Part shown: positions 16,133 to 23,873 of the stretch, piece by piece
Layout of the letters: the number at the start of each line of letters is the position of its first letter
How positions within the stretch are numbered: the first letter of the stretch is position 1
NCBI GenBank assembly: GCA_037200975.1
Contig: JBBCGI010000001.1
Coordinates: 3,061,001-3,125,000, forward strand
From: Pseudomonadota bacterium
Lineage (GTDB): Bacteria; Pseudomonadota; Gammaproteobacteria; Steroidobacterales; Steroidobacteraceae
Reading direction: 5' to 3'
Length of the DNA stretch: 64,000 nt
Position numbers and translations under genes: made by a program
The notes under the pieces: model-generated
What the model saw: only the letters and a program-made list of their open reading frames with translations
Told to the model about the DNA's origin: nothing
The model's database searches: none

Positions 16133-16755
16133 GCAGCATCGAAGTCCTGACGCTCGCGGGGCCAGTTGGCGCGCTCGAAGCCCGCCTGGAGACCCCGGAC
16201 GGTGAGGTCAGATCCGACGTGTTCGGCGTGGTCTGCCATCCGCATCCGCTGTTTGGCGGAACCATGGACAACAAGGTCACCCACACGATCGCGCGCTCGA
16301 TGATGGAGTGCGGCGCGCCCACCTTCCGGTTCAACTTCCGCGGCGTCGGGGCGAGCGGCGGCACCTTCGACAACGGCCGCGGCGAGGCCGATGACCTGGC
16401 CGCGGTCGTGGCCGAGGGACGGCGGCGTTATCCGGCTGCCGATCTGTGGTTAGGGGGCTTCTCGTTCGGCGCTTTCGTGGCCTTGCGCGCCGCGCAGGAT
16501 CTCGCGCCGGTGAAGCTCGTCGCCGTGGCGCCGCCGGTGGCGCGTTTCGAGTTGGGAACGGTGGCGAACCCCGACTGCGACTGGATGCTGGCGCAGGGCG
16601 ACGCGGACGACGTGGTGCCCGCCGCTGCCGTGCTTGCCTGGGCGGCGAACCAGCCGCGAAAGCCCCGCCTGCACGTTCTCGCGGGCGCCGGGCATTTCTT
16701 TCACGGCAGGTTGCACGAGCTCAAACCACTGATTCTGGATTTCCTGCGAAGCTAG
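16129..16755 (+). CDS. Alpha/beta hydrolase (COG2945 type)
   Basis: A 208-residue cytosolic hydrolase. CHPHPLFGGTMDNKV near the start and FRFNFRGVGASGG are typical of the COG2945 dienelactone-hydrolase-like group. The nucleophile elbow is GFSFGA, and the acid and histidine are likely in QGDADDVV and GAGHFFHG. The GTG start overlaps the preceding TGA, which fits the family's N-terminus. The substrate is unknown. Confidence 0.85.
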   Translation: MSSIEVLTLAGPVGALEARLETPDGEVRSDVFGVVCHPHPLFGGTMDNKVTHTIARSMMECGAPTFRFNFRGVGASGGTFDNGRGEADDLAAVVAEGRRRYPAADLWLGGFSFGAFVALRAAQDLAPVKLVAVAPPVARFELGTVANPDCDWMLAQGDADDVVPAAAVLAWAANQPRKPRLHVLAGAGHFFHGRLHELKPLILDFLRS

Positions 16756-16771
16756 CCGAGAAAAGGGGGAG

Positions 16772-16833
16772 GATTAAAAGGGGACATGCCTATTTATTGC
16801 GGAGCCAATAAATAGGCATGTCCCCTTTTAATC
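16772..16833. repeat. Perfect 28-bp inverted repeat (REPIN-like), copy 2
   Basis: Arms 16772-16799 and 16806-16833 are fully complementary around a six-base loop. Each contains AAAAGGGGACATGCCTATTT, the same unit as copy 1. A partial unit, AAAAGGGGGA (16761-16770), sits unpaired just before it. It lies between the convergent hydrolase and HU genes. Confidence 0.9.
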
Positions 16834-16849
16834 TTGGTCGCAAAAACAA

Positions 16850-16880
16850 AGGGCCCGGACGCGTTTACGTCCCGGGCCCT
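16850..16880 (-). terminator. Terminator for the HU gene
   Basis: Minus-strand stem AGGGCCCGGGACG paired with CGTCCGGGCCCT (one bulged G), then TTTGTTTTTG. It is 44 bases after the HU stop codon. Confidence 0.8.
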
Positions 16881-16923
16881 CGATCTGCATCACGCGCCGT
16901 GGCACGCGCGAAGCAAGCGCGTC

Positions 16924-17235
16924 TTAGTTGACCAGCGCCTTGAGGCTCTTCAGCGGCAGCACGCGGACCTTCTTGGAGGCCGGCTTCGCCTTGAACACCA
17001 TCTTTTCCTTCGTGAACGGATTGATGCCTTCGCGCGCCTTCGTGGCGGGCTTCTTCACGACCTTCATCTTCAGAAGACCGGGCAGGGTGAACAGACCAGG
17101 TCCACGCAGGCTCTTCTTGATGATGCCGTTGAGTGACTCGAACACCGCGGCGACCTGCTTGCGGGACAGTTCAGCGTCTTTGCAGATCGTTGCCACGATT
17201 TCCGACTTCGTCGGTGCGCCACCTTTCTTTGCCAT
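16924..17235 (-). CDS. HU-family DNA-binding protein
   Basis: A 103-residue nucleoid protein of the HU/IHF superfamily. It begins with a lysine-rich MAKKGGAPTKSEIV, then an HU core with VFESLNGIIKKSL and the DNA-arm region INPFTKEKMVFKAKPASKKV. It is about ten residues longer than E. coli HU, mostly at the N-terminus. It is flanked by its own promoter and terminator, so it is a single-gene unit. Confidence 0.9.
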   Translation of the reverse strand: MAKKGGAPTKSEIVATICKDAELSRKQVAAVFESLNGIIKKSLRGPGLFTLPGLLKMKVVKKPATKAREGINPFTKEKMVFKAKPASKKVRVLPLKSLKALVN

Positions 17236-17302
17236 TACTCGGACTCCTCATAAGAAAAAAATGCAGCGGAAAAAATATCCCGCGGCGAGCGATTCGGCGC
17301 GC

Positions 17303-17330
17303 AACATATCACAGGCTTTCCCGCGTGCAA
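17303..17330 (-). promoter_or_regulatory. Promoter of the HU gene
   Basis: On the minus strand TTGCAC (17325-17330) and TATGTT (17303-17308) are separated by 16 bases, 68 bases upstream of the HU ATG. The rest of the 17236-17520 gap shows nothing else convincing. Confidence 0.6.
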
Positions 17331-17520
17331 ATAATTTTCGTTGCACATGAATGCGGCAAATGCCTTGTTTTCTAGGGTTCGGCGCACATGCGCAACAACA
17401 CGAGTGTCGCCGCGACACGAAATTGAGCGTCATTCGCTGTACGAATCTTCACCATCACGCGCATCGAAGCGACGTTGAGGTATGCGGTTAAGTCGTTGTC
17501 GCAGCGAGGACAGCGCTGCG

Positions 17521-18060
17521 TCAGAAGTTGATTCCGTCGATCAGGATGATCAGCGCCTGCAGCGCGATGATCGCCCAGAGAAACGACAAATCCAGGCCGG
17601 CAACCAGCGACGGGATGATCCTGCGGACGCGCGAAAGCAACGGATCGCAGACGTAGGCGAGCAACTCGTAGACAGGCGAACTGCCGCCCTGCAGGAGCAT
17701 TCCAGCGAGTCCGTAGAAGAAGATCATGATGACGTAGAGCCACAGCACTGCGAGCACCAGCGTCTTCAACACCAGCAGCGTGAGGACCACGATCGCCGGA
17801 ATCACCGCGCCGAACAGCAGCAATACGGCGACCTTGAAGATCGCGAACAGCACGATCGCGACCACCGAAGCGGTGTCGATCCGGCCCACCGGCGGCAACA
17901 CGCGGCGCAGCGGCAGGATGAGCGGATTGGTCATTTTCACGATCGCCGCCGCGAACGGGTTGCGAAAGTTAGCGCGCGCCAGCTGCATGATGAATCGCAG
18001 GATGAGGACGCCGAGGTACAGGGACGTCAGCGTATCGACGATGTAGTAGAGCGCTCTCAT
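17521..18060 (-). CDS. yggT: YggT family integral membrane protein
   Basis: A 179-residue membrane protein with two YGGT modules, each made of hydrophobic helices followed by a conserved DPLL or NPLI segment (MTNPLILPLRRVLPP and CDPLLSRVRRIIP). The function is poorly known; a link to osmotic shock or cell division has been proposed for relatives. The ATG overlaps the proC stop (ATGA), showing an operon. The neighbourhood yggS-proC-yggT is conserved widely. Confidence 0.9.
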   Translation of the reverse strand: MRALYYIVDTLTSLYLGVLILRFIMQLARANFRNPFAAAIVKMTNPLILPLRRVLPPVGRIDTASVVAIVLFAIFKVAVLLLFGAVIPAIVVLTLLVLKTLVLAVLWLYVIMIFFYGLAGMLLQGGSSPVYELLAYVCDPLLSRVRRIIPSLVAGLDLSFLWAIIALQALIILIDGINF

Positions 18061-18890
18061 GTTTTCTGACTCTTGCCGAAGGCGCGCGCCAGTTCGCGGC
18101 CGCGATCGGTCGCGGCGCCCAGCGCGTCGGCCACGATGGTACGCAGGTTCGCGGTGTCGAATGCACGCACCGCCGCCTCCGTCGTGCCGCCCCTGGAAGT
18201 GACCTCGAGGCGCAGGCGCATCAGGTCGCCGTCGCTGGCGCGTGCCATCTGCCCCGACCCGAACAATGTCTGCACCGCGAGCTCCTGTGCGCTCGCGCGT
18301 TCGAGTCCGAGATTGACGGCCGCGTCGATCATCAACTCCGTGAGCAGGAAGAAGTAGGCGGGGCCACTGCCAGACAATGCCGTGACGACATCGAGCGCGT
18401 CTTCGTCTGACACCCACACCGTCGTGCCGACGGCGCCGAGCACGGTCGCCGCGAGTGCGCGATGCGCCGCGCTCAAGCCCTCGGGCGCATACAGTGCGCT
18501 CGCGCCGGCATTGTTGAGCGCCGGTCGATTGGGCATGGCGCGCACGACGGCGACGCCCGGGCCGCACCACTCGGCGATGTCGCCGACGCGTATGCCGGCC
18601 GCGATCGACAAAACCAGCGGTGGCCGTTGCGAGAAAACGTCGGCAAGCGCCTGCGTGGTGAGCGCCATGTCCTGTGGTTTGACCGCCAGCACGACGACAT
18701 CCGCCGCCGCGGCCGCCTCACGGTTGTCGGCCGTGACGTGCACGCCGAGCTCGTCCGCGAGCACGATGCGCCGCTGCTGGTGGGCTTCCCCGACGCTGAT
18801 GTTCTGGGGCGAAAGTCCGCGCGCGATGAGCCCGCGCATCAACGCGCCGCCCATGTTGCCGCCACCGATGAAGGCCGCCTTGATGTCCAT
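18057..18890 (-). CDS. proC: Pyrroline-5-carboxylate reductase
   Basis: A 277-residue enzyme for the last step of proline synthesis, reducing pyrroline-5-carboxylate with NAD(P)H. The N-terminal Rossmann motif is FIGGGNMGGALMRG. The C-terminal dimer domain has ALSGSGPAYFFLL and TSRGGTTEAAVRAF, the P5CR signature. It lies 10 bases after yggS and overlaps yggT. Confidence 0.96.
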   Translation of the reverse strand: MDIKAAFIGGGNMGGALMRGLIARGLSPQNISVGEAHQQRRIVLADELGVHVTADNREAAAAADVVVLAVKPQDMALTTQALADVFSQRPPLVLSIAAGIRVGDIAEWCGPGVAVVRAMPNRPALNNAGASALYAPEGLSAAHRALAATVLGAVGTTVWVSDEDALDVVTALSGSGPAYFFLLTELMIDAAVNLGLERASAQELAVQTLFGSGQMARASDGDLMRLRLEVTSRGGTTEAAVRAFDTANLRTIVADALGAATDRGRELARAFGKSQKT

Positions 18891-18900
18891 GTGCGGGTGA

Positions 18901-19620
18901 TTATCCCGTTTCGCCGGCCGTTTTGGCGCTGCGGGGGCCGAAAATCGCGGTGCCGATGCGCACGATGGTCGACCCTTCGAGGATGGCCGCTTCGAAGTCC
19001 GCGCTCGTGCCCATCGACAAGGTATCGAGCTGGTGTCCGTGTTCGTTCAGATAGTCGAACACCTGGCGTGTCTCGTTGAACCAGCGCCGCTGCCTGGCGT
19101 CGTCGTCTTCGGCCGGCGGCATGCTCATGAGGCCGCGCAGCCGGATGTTCGGCAGTGCGCGGACGGCGCTGGCCAGTTGCGCCATGTCGGCGGCGGGTAC
19201 GCCGCCTTTGGTTTCCTCGCCGCCCACGTGCAGCTGCAGACAGAGATTGAGCGGCGGCAAGCGATCGGGACGCTGTGCGGACAGACGCTCGGCGATCTTG
19301 AGCCGGTCGACGGCGTGCACCCAGGCGAAATTCTCGGCGACCTGCCGGGTCTTGTTAGCCTGCAGCCGCCCGATGAAATGCCAGGTGAGTTCGCGCCCGG
19401 CCAGTGCCTCGATTTTGGGCAGGGCTTCCTGCAGGAAATTCTCGCCGAAGTTCTCGACACCCGCGCCCGCGGCAGCGTCGATTGCTGCGCCGCTCTGTCC
19501 CTTCGAAACGGCCAGAAGCGTGACCGAATCGACACTTCGACTGGCGCCTCTACAGGCCTCCGCAATGCGGGTTTGAGCGACTCGGACGCTCTCCGAGCAA
19601 TTCTGCGGACGGGATAACAT
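18901..19620 (-). CDS. yggS: PLP homeostasis protein, YggS family
   Basis: A 239-residue pyridoxal-phosphate-binding protein (PLPBP/YggS) that buffers free PLP and amino acid metabolism; it has no known catalysis. LLAVSKGQ carries the PLP lysine; HFIGRLQANKTR and LRGLMSMPP are family motifs, and GTSADFEAAILEGSTIVRIG binds the phosphate. It is first gene of the yggS-proC-yggT operon and divergent from pilT. Confidence 0.93.
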   Translation of the reverse strand: MLSRPQNCSESVRVAQTRIAEACRGASRSVDSVTLLAVSKGQSGAAIDAAAGAGVENFGENFLQEALPKIEALAGRELTWHFIGRLQANKTRQVAENFAWVHAVDRLKIAERLSAQRPDRLPPLNLCLQLHVGGEETKGGVPAADMAQLASAVRALPNIRLRGLMSMPPAEDDDARQRRWFNETRQVFDYLNEHGHQLDTLSMGTSADFEAAILEGSTIVRIGTAIFGPRSAKTAGETG

Positions 19621-19674
19621 ATTGATCAGTGATACCCGGGTCTATACTCAACGGCGCTTTTCAAGGGACACCGC

Positions 19675-20715
19675 ATGGCCGTCGACGTCGCCCAGCTCCT
19701 CGCTTTCGCCGTAAAGAATAACGCCTCGGACTTGCACCTGTCCGCTGGTGTGCCGCCCATGATTCGTGTCGACGGCGACATGAAACGTATCAACATGCCC
19801 GCGCTTTCCCACAAGGAAGTGCACGGCATGGTGTACGACATCATGAACGACAAGCAGCGCAAGAATTACGAAGAGTTCTTCGAGACCGATTTCTCTTTCG
19901 AGATTCCGAAGCTCGCGCGTTTCCGCGTGAATGCATTCAACCAGAATCGCGGCGCGGGCGCCGTGTTCCGCAATATTCCCTCGGTCATCCTCTCGCTCGA
20001 CGACCTGGCATGCCCGAAGATTTTCCGCGATCTGTGCATGCTGCCGCGTGGCCTCGTGCTCGTGACCGGCCCGACCGGCTCGGGCAAGTCCACCACGCTC
20101 GCGGGCATGGTGAACCACTGCAACGACAACCGTCCCGATCACATCATCACGATCGAGGACCCCATCGAATTCGTGCATGAGAGCAAACGCTGCCTCATGA
20201 ACCAGCGCGAAGTGCATCGCGACACGCTCGGCTTCTCTGAAGCGCTGCGTTCGGCGTTGCGCGAAGACCCGGACGTGGTGCTGGTTGGCGAAATGCGCGA
20301 CCTCGAGACGATCCGTCTCGCGCTGACCGCCGCCGAAACCGGACACCTCGTGTTCGGCACGCTGCACACCAGCTCCGCCGCCAAGACCATCGACCGCGTG
20401 GTCGACGTGTTCCCGGCGCAGGAAAAGGAAATGGTCCGCGCGATGCTTTCAGAGTCGCTGCGTGCCGTCATTTCGCAGACGCTGCTCAAGCGCAACGGCG
20501 GCGGCCGTATCGCGGCGCACGAAATCATGATCGGCACGCCCGCCATTCGTAACCTGATTCGCGAAGGCAAGATCGCGCAGATGTATTCGGCCATCCAGAC
20601 CGGCGCCCAGGCCGGCATGCAGACGCTGGATCAATGCCTCGCGGACCTCGTCACCAAAGGCGTCGTCAGCAAGGAAGAAGCTCGCTACAAAGCTTCCAAC
20701 AAGGATGCCCTGTAA
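19675..20715 (+). CDS. pilT: Type IV pilus retraction ATPase PilT
   Basis: A 346-residue hexameric ATPase that powers pilus retraction and twitching. It has the PAS-like N-domain, Walker A GPTGSGKSTT (about 132-141), the Asp box (TIEDPIEF), Walker B (VVLVGEMRD) and the C-terminal AIRNLIREGK motif diagnostic of PilT. Its length is the family's usual. A TATACT box lies at 19643-19648, with AAGGGA as the ribosome site. pilU follows after 12 bases. Confidence 0.97.
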   Translation: MAVDVAQLLAFAVKNNASDLHLSAGVPPMIRVDGDMKRINMPALSHKEVHGMVYDIMNDKQRKNYEEFFETDFSFEIPKLARFRVNAFNQNRGAGAVFRNIPSVILSLDDLACPKIFRDLCMLPRGLVLVTGPTGSGKSTTLAGMVNHCNDNRPDHIITIEDPIEFVHESKRCLMNQREVHRDTLGFSEALRSALREDPDVVLVGEMRDLETIRLALTAAETGHLVFGTLHTSSAAKTIDRVVDVFPAQEKEMVRAMLSESLRAVISQTLLKRNGGGRIAAHEIMIGTPAIRNLIREGKIAQMYSAIQTGAQAGMQTLDQCLADLVTKGVVSKEEARYKASNKDAL

Positions 20716-20727
20716 GGAGCGCTGACC

Positions 20728-21885
20728 ATGGATCGCGAACAAGGCATCAAACTCATGCAGGACCTTCTGCGTCGCGTCGTCGACAAGAAGGCTTCCGACC
20801 TGTTCATCACGGCGGGCTTCCCGCCGGCGATCAAAATCGACGGCGAAGTGCGCCCGCAGTCCGAACGTGCCCTGACCGCCGAGCAGTCGGCCGTACTGGT
20901 CCGCGCGATCATGAACGATCGCCAGACCAAGGAATTCGACGCCACCAAGGAATGCAATTTCGCGATCGCGCCGCCGGGCATCGGCCGCTTCCGCGTCAAC
21001 ACCTTCGTGCAGCAGGGTCAGACCGGCTGCGTCATTCGCCTCATCAATTCCAAGATTCCGACGCTCGAAGAGCTCGAACTGCCGCCGGTGCTCAAAGAGG
21101 TGGTGCTGTCCAAGCGCGGCCTCGTGATCCTGGTCGGCGGCACCGGTTCGGGTAAATCGACCTCGCTGGCCGCGATGGTGGGTTACCGCAACGAGAAAAC
21201 CCGCGGGCACATCGTGACCATCGAAGATCCGGTGGAATACGTGCACCAGCACAAGGGCTGCGTGATCACACACCGCGAAGTGGGCGTGGATACCGACAAC
21301 TGGCATGCGGCGCTCAAGAACACGCTGCGCCAGGCGCCCGACGTCATCCTCATCGGCGAAATCCGCGACCGCGAGACGATGGAATACGGCATCCAGTTCG
21401 CCGAGACCGGCCACCTCGTGTTGGCCACCCTCCATGCGAACAGCTCCAACCAGGCGCTCGACCGCATCATCAACTTCTTCCCCGACGAGCGCCGCGAACA
21501 GCTGCTGATGGATCTGTCGCTGAACATCCGCGCGCTGGTCTCGCAACGTCTCGTGCCGCGCGAATCCGGCTCGGGCCGCATCGCCGCGATGGAGATCATG
21601 CTGAATTCGCCGCTGATCCAGGACCTGATCTTCAAAGGCAAGGTGCAGGAGATCAAGGATGTCATGTCGCGCTCTACGCGCGTCGGCATGAAGACCTTCG
21701 ACCAGGCGTTGTACGACCTCTACGAAGCGGGTTTCATCTCGTACGAAGACGCGTTGCGTAACGCGGATTCGAAGAACGAATTGCGCCTGCGCATCAAGCT
21801 CGAGAGCAAACGCGAAGTGAAGAACCTCGACGACGGTGGCACGCTCAGCATGGTCGACGAAGAACAACAGGGCCGTTCGTTCTAA
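20728..21885 (+). CDS. pilU: PilT-dependent retraction ATPase PilU
   Basis: A 385-residue PilU-type ATPase that assists PilT. Walker A is GGTGSGKSTS, Walker B VILIGEIRD, and the His box HLVLATLHAN. The AIRNLIRE motif of PilT is replaced by LIQDLIFKGK, as in PilU, and there is the longer charged C-terminus expected of PilU. It is immediately followed, with no spacer, by a third paralogue. Confidence 0.92.
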   Translation: MDREQGIKLMQDLLRRVVDKKASDLFITAGFPPAIKIDGEVRPQSERALTAEQSAVLVRAIMNDRQTKEFDATKECNFAIAPPGIGRFRVNTFVQQGQTGCVIRLINSKIPTLEELELPPVLKEVVLSKRGLVILVGGTGSGKSTSLAAMVGYRNEKTRGHIVTIEDPVEYVHQHKGCVITHREVGVDTDNWHAALKNTLRQAPDVILIGEIRDRETMEYGIQFAETGHLVLATLHANSSNQALDRIINFFPDERREQLLMDLSLNIRALVSQRLVPRESGSGRIAAMEIMLNSPLIQDLIFKGKVQEIKDVMSRSTRVGMKTFDQALYDLYEAGFISYEDALRNADSKNELRLRIKLESKREVKNLDDGGTLSMVDEEQQGRSF

Positions 21886-23049
21886 ATGGCCGAATCGAAG
21901 CGCAGCAAGGTGGACGTGGCGGCCGCCGTCAACGAAGAGCTCGAAGAGACGCTCAAGGCCAAGCACTCGACCGGCGACAACGCGCCGATGGTGCTCAACA
22001 CGCGTCCGCTGTTCAAACTCATGGTGGAGCGCAAGGCCAGCGACCTGTTCTTCACGTCGAATTCGCCTATCAAGGTCAAGATCGAAGGCGCGATCCTGCC
22101 GATCAACAAGCAGGTGCTGACGCCCGAGACCGTGCGCCAGGCGGCCTATGGCCTCATGACGCCCGACCAGCTAGAAAGCTTCAAGCGCGAGCTCGAAATC
22201 GACTTCGCGATCTCCGAGCCCGGCCTCGGGCGCTTCCGCGTCAACGTTTTCTACCAGCGCGGTTACCCCGCGATGGTGCTGCGCTACATCAGCGCCGACA
22301 TGCCCAAGCTCGACCAGCTCGGCCTGCCCGACATGTTCAAGGACCTCATCATGATGAAGCGCGGGCTCATCCTGATGGTCGGCGCCACCGGCTCGGGCAA
22401 ATCCACTTCCATCGCGGCGATGATCAATCATCGCAACGAAACCTCCTCGGATCACATCGTCACGATCGAAGATCCGATCGAGTTCCTGCATACCAACAAG
22501 CGCTCCATCGTCAACCAGCGCGAAGTGGGGCTCGACACCAAGAGTTTTGCTCGCGCGTTGCGCGGCGTGATGCGCGCGGCCCCCGACGTCATCCTGATCG
22601 GAGAAATCCGCGACAAGGAGACGATGGAGGCCGCGATCAACCTTTCCGGCACAGGTCATCTCGTCCTATCCACCCTGCACGCGAACAACAGCGCCGAGAC
22701 GCTGGATCGCATCATCAACATGTTCCCGCAGGACCAGCACAAGCAGATCTTCCTCGATCTCTCGCAATACCTGCGCGCCATCTGCTCGCAGCGCCTGGTC
22801 GTGACCAAGGAAGGCAAGCGCATCGCGGCCATCGAGGTCATGTTGAACACGCCTTACGTCACGGAGCTCGTGAAGAAAGGCGACGTCAGCGCGATCAAGG
22901 AAGCCATCGTCGCGAGCTCCGAGCGCGGCGTGCAGAGCTTCGATGTGGCGCTGCTGAATCTCTACAAGCAGAACCGCATCGATCTGGAAGAAGCGCTCAC
23001 CAACGCCGATTCGCGCTCGAACCTGGAAGCCAAGATCAACTTCGGCTGA
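21886..23049 (+). CDS. Third PilT/PilU-type ATPase
   Basis: A 387-residue ATPase closely related to PilU. It has Walker A GATGSGKSTS, Walker B VILIGEIRD and the His box HLVLSTLHANN. It differs from the gene before it by an extra N-terminal 40 residues that are charged (KRSKVDVAAAVNEELEE) and by VTELVKKGDV in place of the PilT motif. The ATG is directly after the pilU stop. A third motor gene in tandem is unusual. It could be a second PilU, or a motor for a related appendage. Confidence 0.85.
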   Translation: MAESKRSKVDVAAAVNEELEETLKAKHSTGDNAPMVLNTRPLFKLMVERKASDLFFTSNSPIKVKIEGAILPINKQVLTPETVRQAAYGLMTPDQLESFKRELEIDFAISEPGLGRFRVNVFYQRGYPAMVLRYISADMPKLDQLGLPDMFKDLIMMKRGLILMVGATGSGKSTSIAAMINHRNETSSDHIVTIEDPIEFLHTNKRSIVNQREVGLDTKSFARALRGVMRAAPDVILIGEIRDKETMEAAINLSGTGHLVLSTLHANNSAETLDRIINMFPQDQHKQIFLDLSQYLRAICSQRLVVTKEGKRIAAIEVMLNTPYVTELVKKGDVSAIKEAIVASSERGVQSFDVALLNLYKQNRIDLEEALTNADSRSNLEAKINFG

Positions 23050-23081
23050 TCCCGGCCGAGTGGCTTTCCGACGAACGGTGC

Positions 23082-23109
23082 TTGACACCGGCATATTCGC
23101 GCCTAGAAT
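23082..23109 (+). promoter_or_regulatory. Strong sigma-70-type promoter
   Basis: A perfect TTGACA (23082-23087) and TAGAAT (23104-23109) with a 16-base spacer, 33 bases after the third pil ATPase stop. No protein gene starts soon after, so it probably drives the structured RNA region and perhaps the slipin-rtcB genes. Confidence 0.65.
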
Positions 23110-23115
23110 GCGCGC

Positions 23116-23345
23116 CCCTATGCATCCTAACTACCAATTCAGTTTGCCCCGCACCACGTTTGTCGCGGGTACGGCGCCGATTCTGCCGAATCGGCGTGCC
23201 GTCCCGGCGTGCGCGCTCGCCGGCGAACCCGATTCGAGAACCGGAAGCTAGCTCTTCGATGCAACGGAGAGCGGCTTTGGGCAGCTCTCCGCAAGGCACT
23301 CCACACGAGGCCCCGGTCAGCTGCCGCTGATTCGGGGCCTTCAGC
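23116..23345 (+). ncRNA. Candidate structured RNA
   Basis: Downstream of the strong promoter there are three stable hairpins in a row: 23176-23195 (GCCGATTC-TGCC-GAATCGGC), 23266-23290 (GGAGAGC / GCTCTCC) and 23308-23340 (AGGCCCCG outer stem, TCAGC-TGCC-GCTGA inner stem). Two share a TGCC loop. A 43-codon frame (from ATG 23121) overlaps the first but resembles nothing. Either a stand-alone RNA or a long leader is possible. Bases 23346-23507 show no clear gene. Confidence 0.42.
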
Positions 23346-23507
23346 GTTTCAGGCCCCAACTATTCGGTGCGACGTGTGAGCGGCGCGCCGTCAGGAGGTC
23401 TTTGTCCGCGTTTTCTCGCAGCGGTCCGGCGTCACAGCCGGCTGGCGCGCTCTTGCCTGGCAGCAGTCGCAGGTGCGTGTACCGCGAACGAATGGGGCGA
23501 TAACCAC

Positions 23508-23581
23508 AACAAGTTAGCTCAGTTGGATAGAGCAGGAGGTTGTGTTCCTCCCTGTCGCGGGTTCGATTCCCGCGCTTGCCA
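23508..23581 (+). tRNA. tRNA-like element, GTG anticodon, defective acceptor
   Basis: D arm (GCTC/GAGC with GG in the loop), anticodon arm (GGAGG-TTGTGTT-CCTCC), five-base variable loop and T arm (GCGGG-TTCGATT-CCCGC) are canonical. The anticodon would be GTG (His), but position 37 is T rather than a purine. The acceptor fails: bases 1-7 AACAAGT face GCTTGCC, so the first two pairs are A-C mismatches. G-1/C73, needed for tRNA-His, are missing. CCA at 23579-23581 overlaps the acceptor strand. It is a divergent tRNA, tRNA pseudogene or tRNA-mimic RNA. Confidence 0.6.
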
Positions 23582-23605
23582 AGTGCAGAACTGGTGTTGT
23601 TGAAA

Positions 23606-23854
23606 CGATGAGGCGGGGCTTGCCCCGCATCGAGGTGACCTGGCGTGGATGGCCACGCAGCGCGCCCGGAGCCCTGAGCCGCGTGGCGTGTGTTGCATTC
23701 GATCTGTCGAACGCCCGGAAGAGGCGCGCCGCCCCGCGGAGCGCGCCGCCGGGCTAACTACAGGGACGGCGCAGCACAGCTCGCGGACCGCGCCGGGGGT
23801 GTGGGCACCACCTCGACCTGTTGGATACCGCCGCGGCAATGGGGCCGCGGCGGT
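23606..23854 (+). promoter_or_regulatory. Structured leader of slipin gene
   Basis: After the tRNA-like element come three more perfect hairpins: GCGGGG-CTTG-CCCCGC (23613-23628), GGCGCGC / GCGCGCC (23723-23747) and the 11-bp ACCGCCGCGGC / GCCGCGGCGGT (23827-23854), which ends 20 bases before the slipin ATG. None has a T run. They could protect, pause or regulate the transcript. No protein gene is supported between 23050 and 23873. Confidence 0.5.
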
Positions 23855-23873
23855 GAGGTGGAAGGCAAGGAGA

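Noticed and set aside
23121..23251. 43-codon frame after the strong promoter
   Set aside because: It overlaps a perfect hairpin, has no good ribosome site and no recognisable protein features; the RNA interpretation is better.
23443..23456. Sigma-54 promoter-like TGGCGCGCTCTTGC before the tRNA-like element
   Set aside because: The GG-to-GC spacing is one base short (nine instead of ten), which normally abolishes sigma-54 recognition. RtcB operons are often sigma-54 controlled, so it was tempting, but no RtcR gene is present either.
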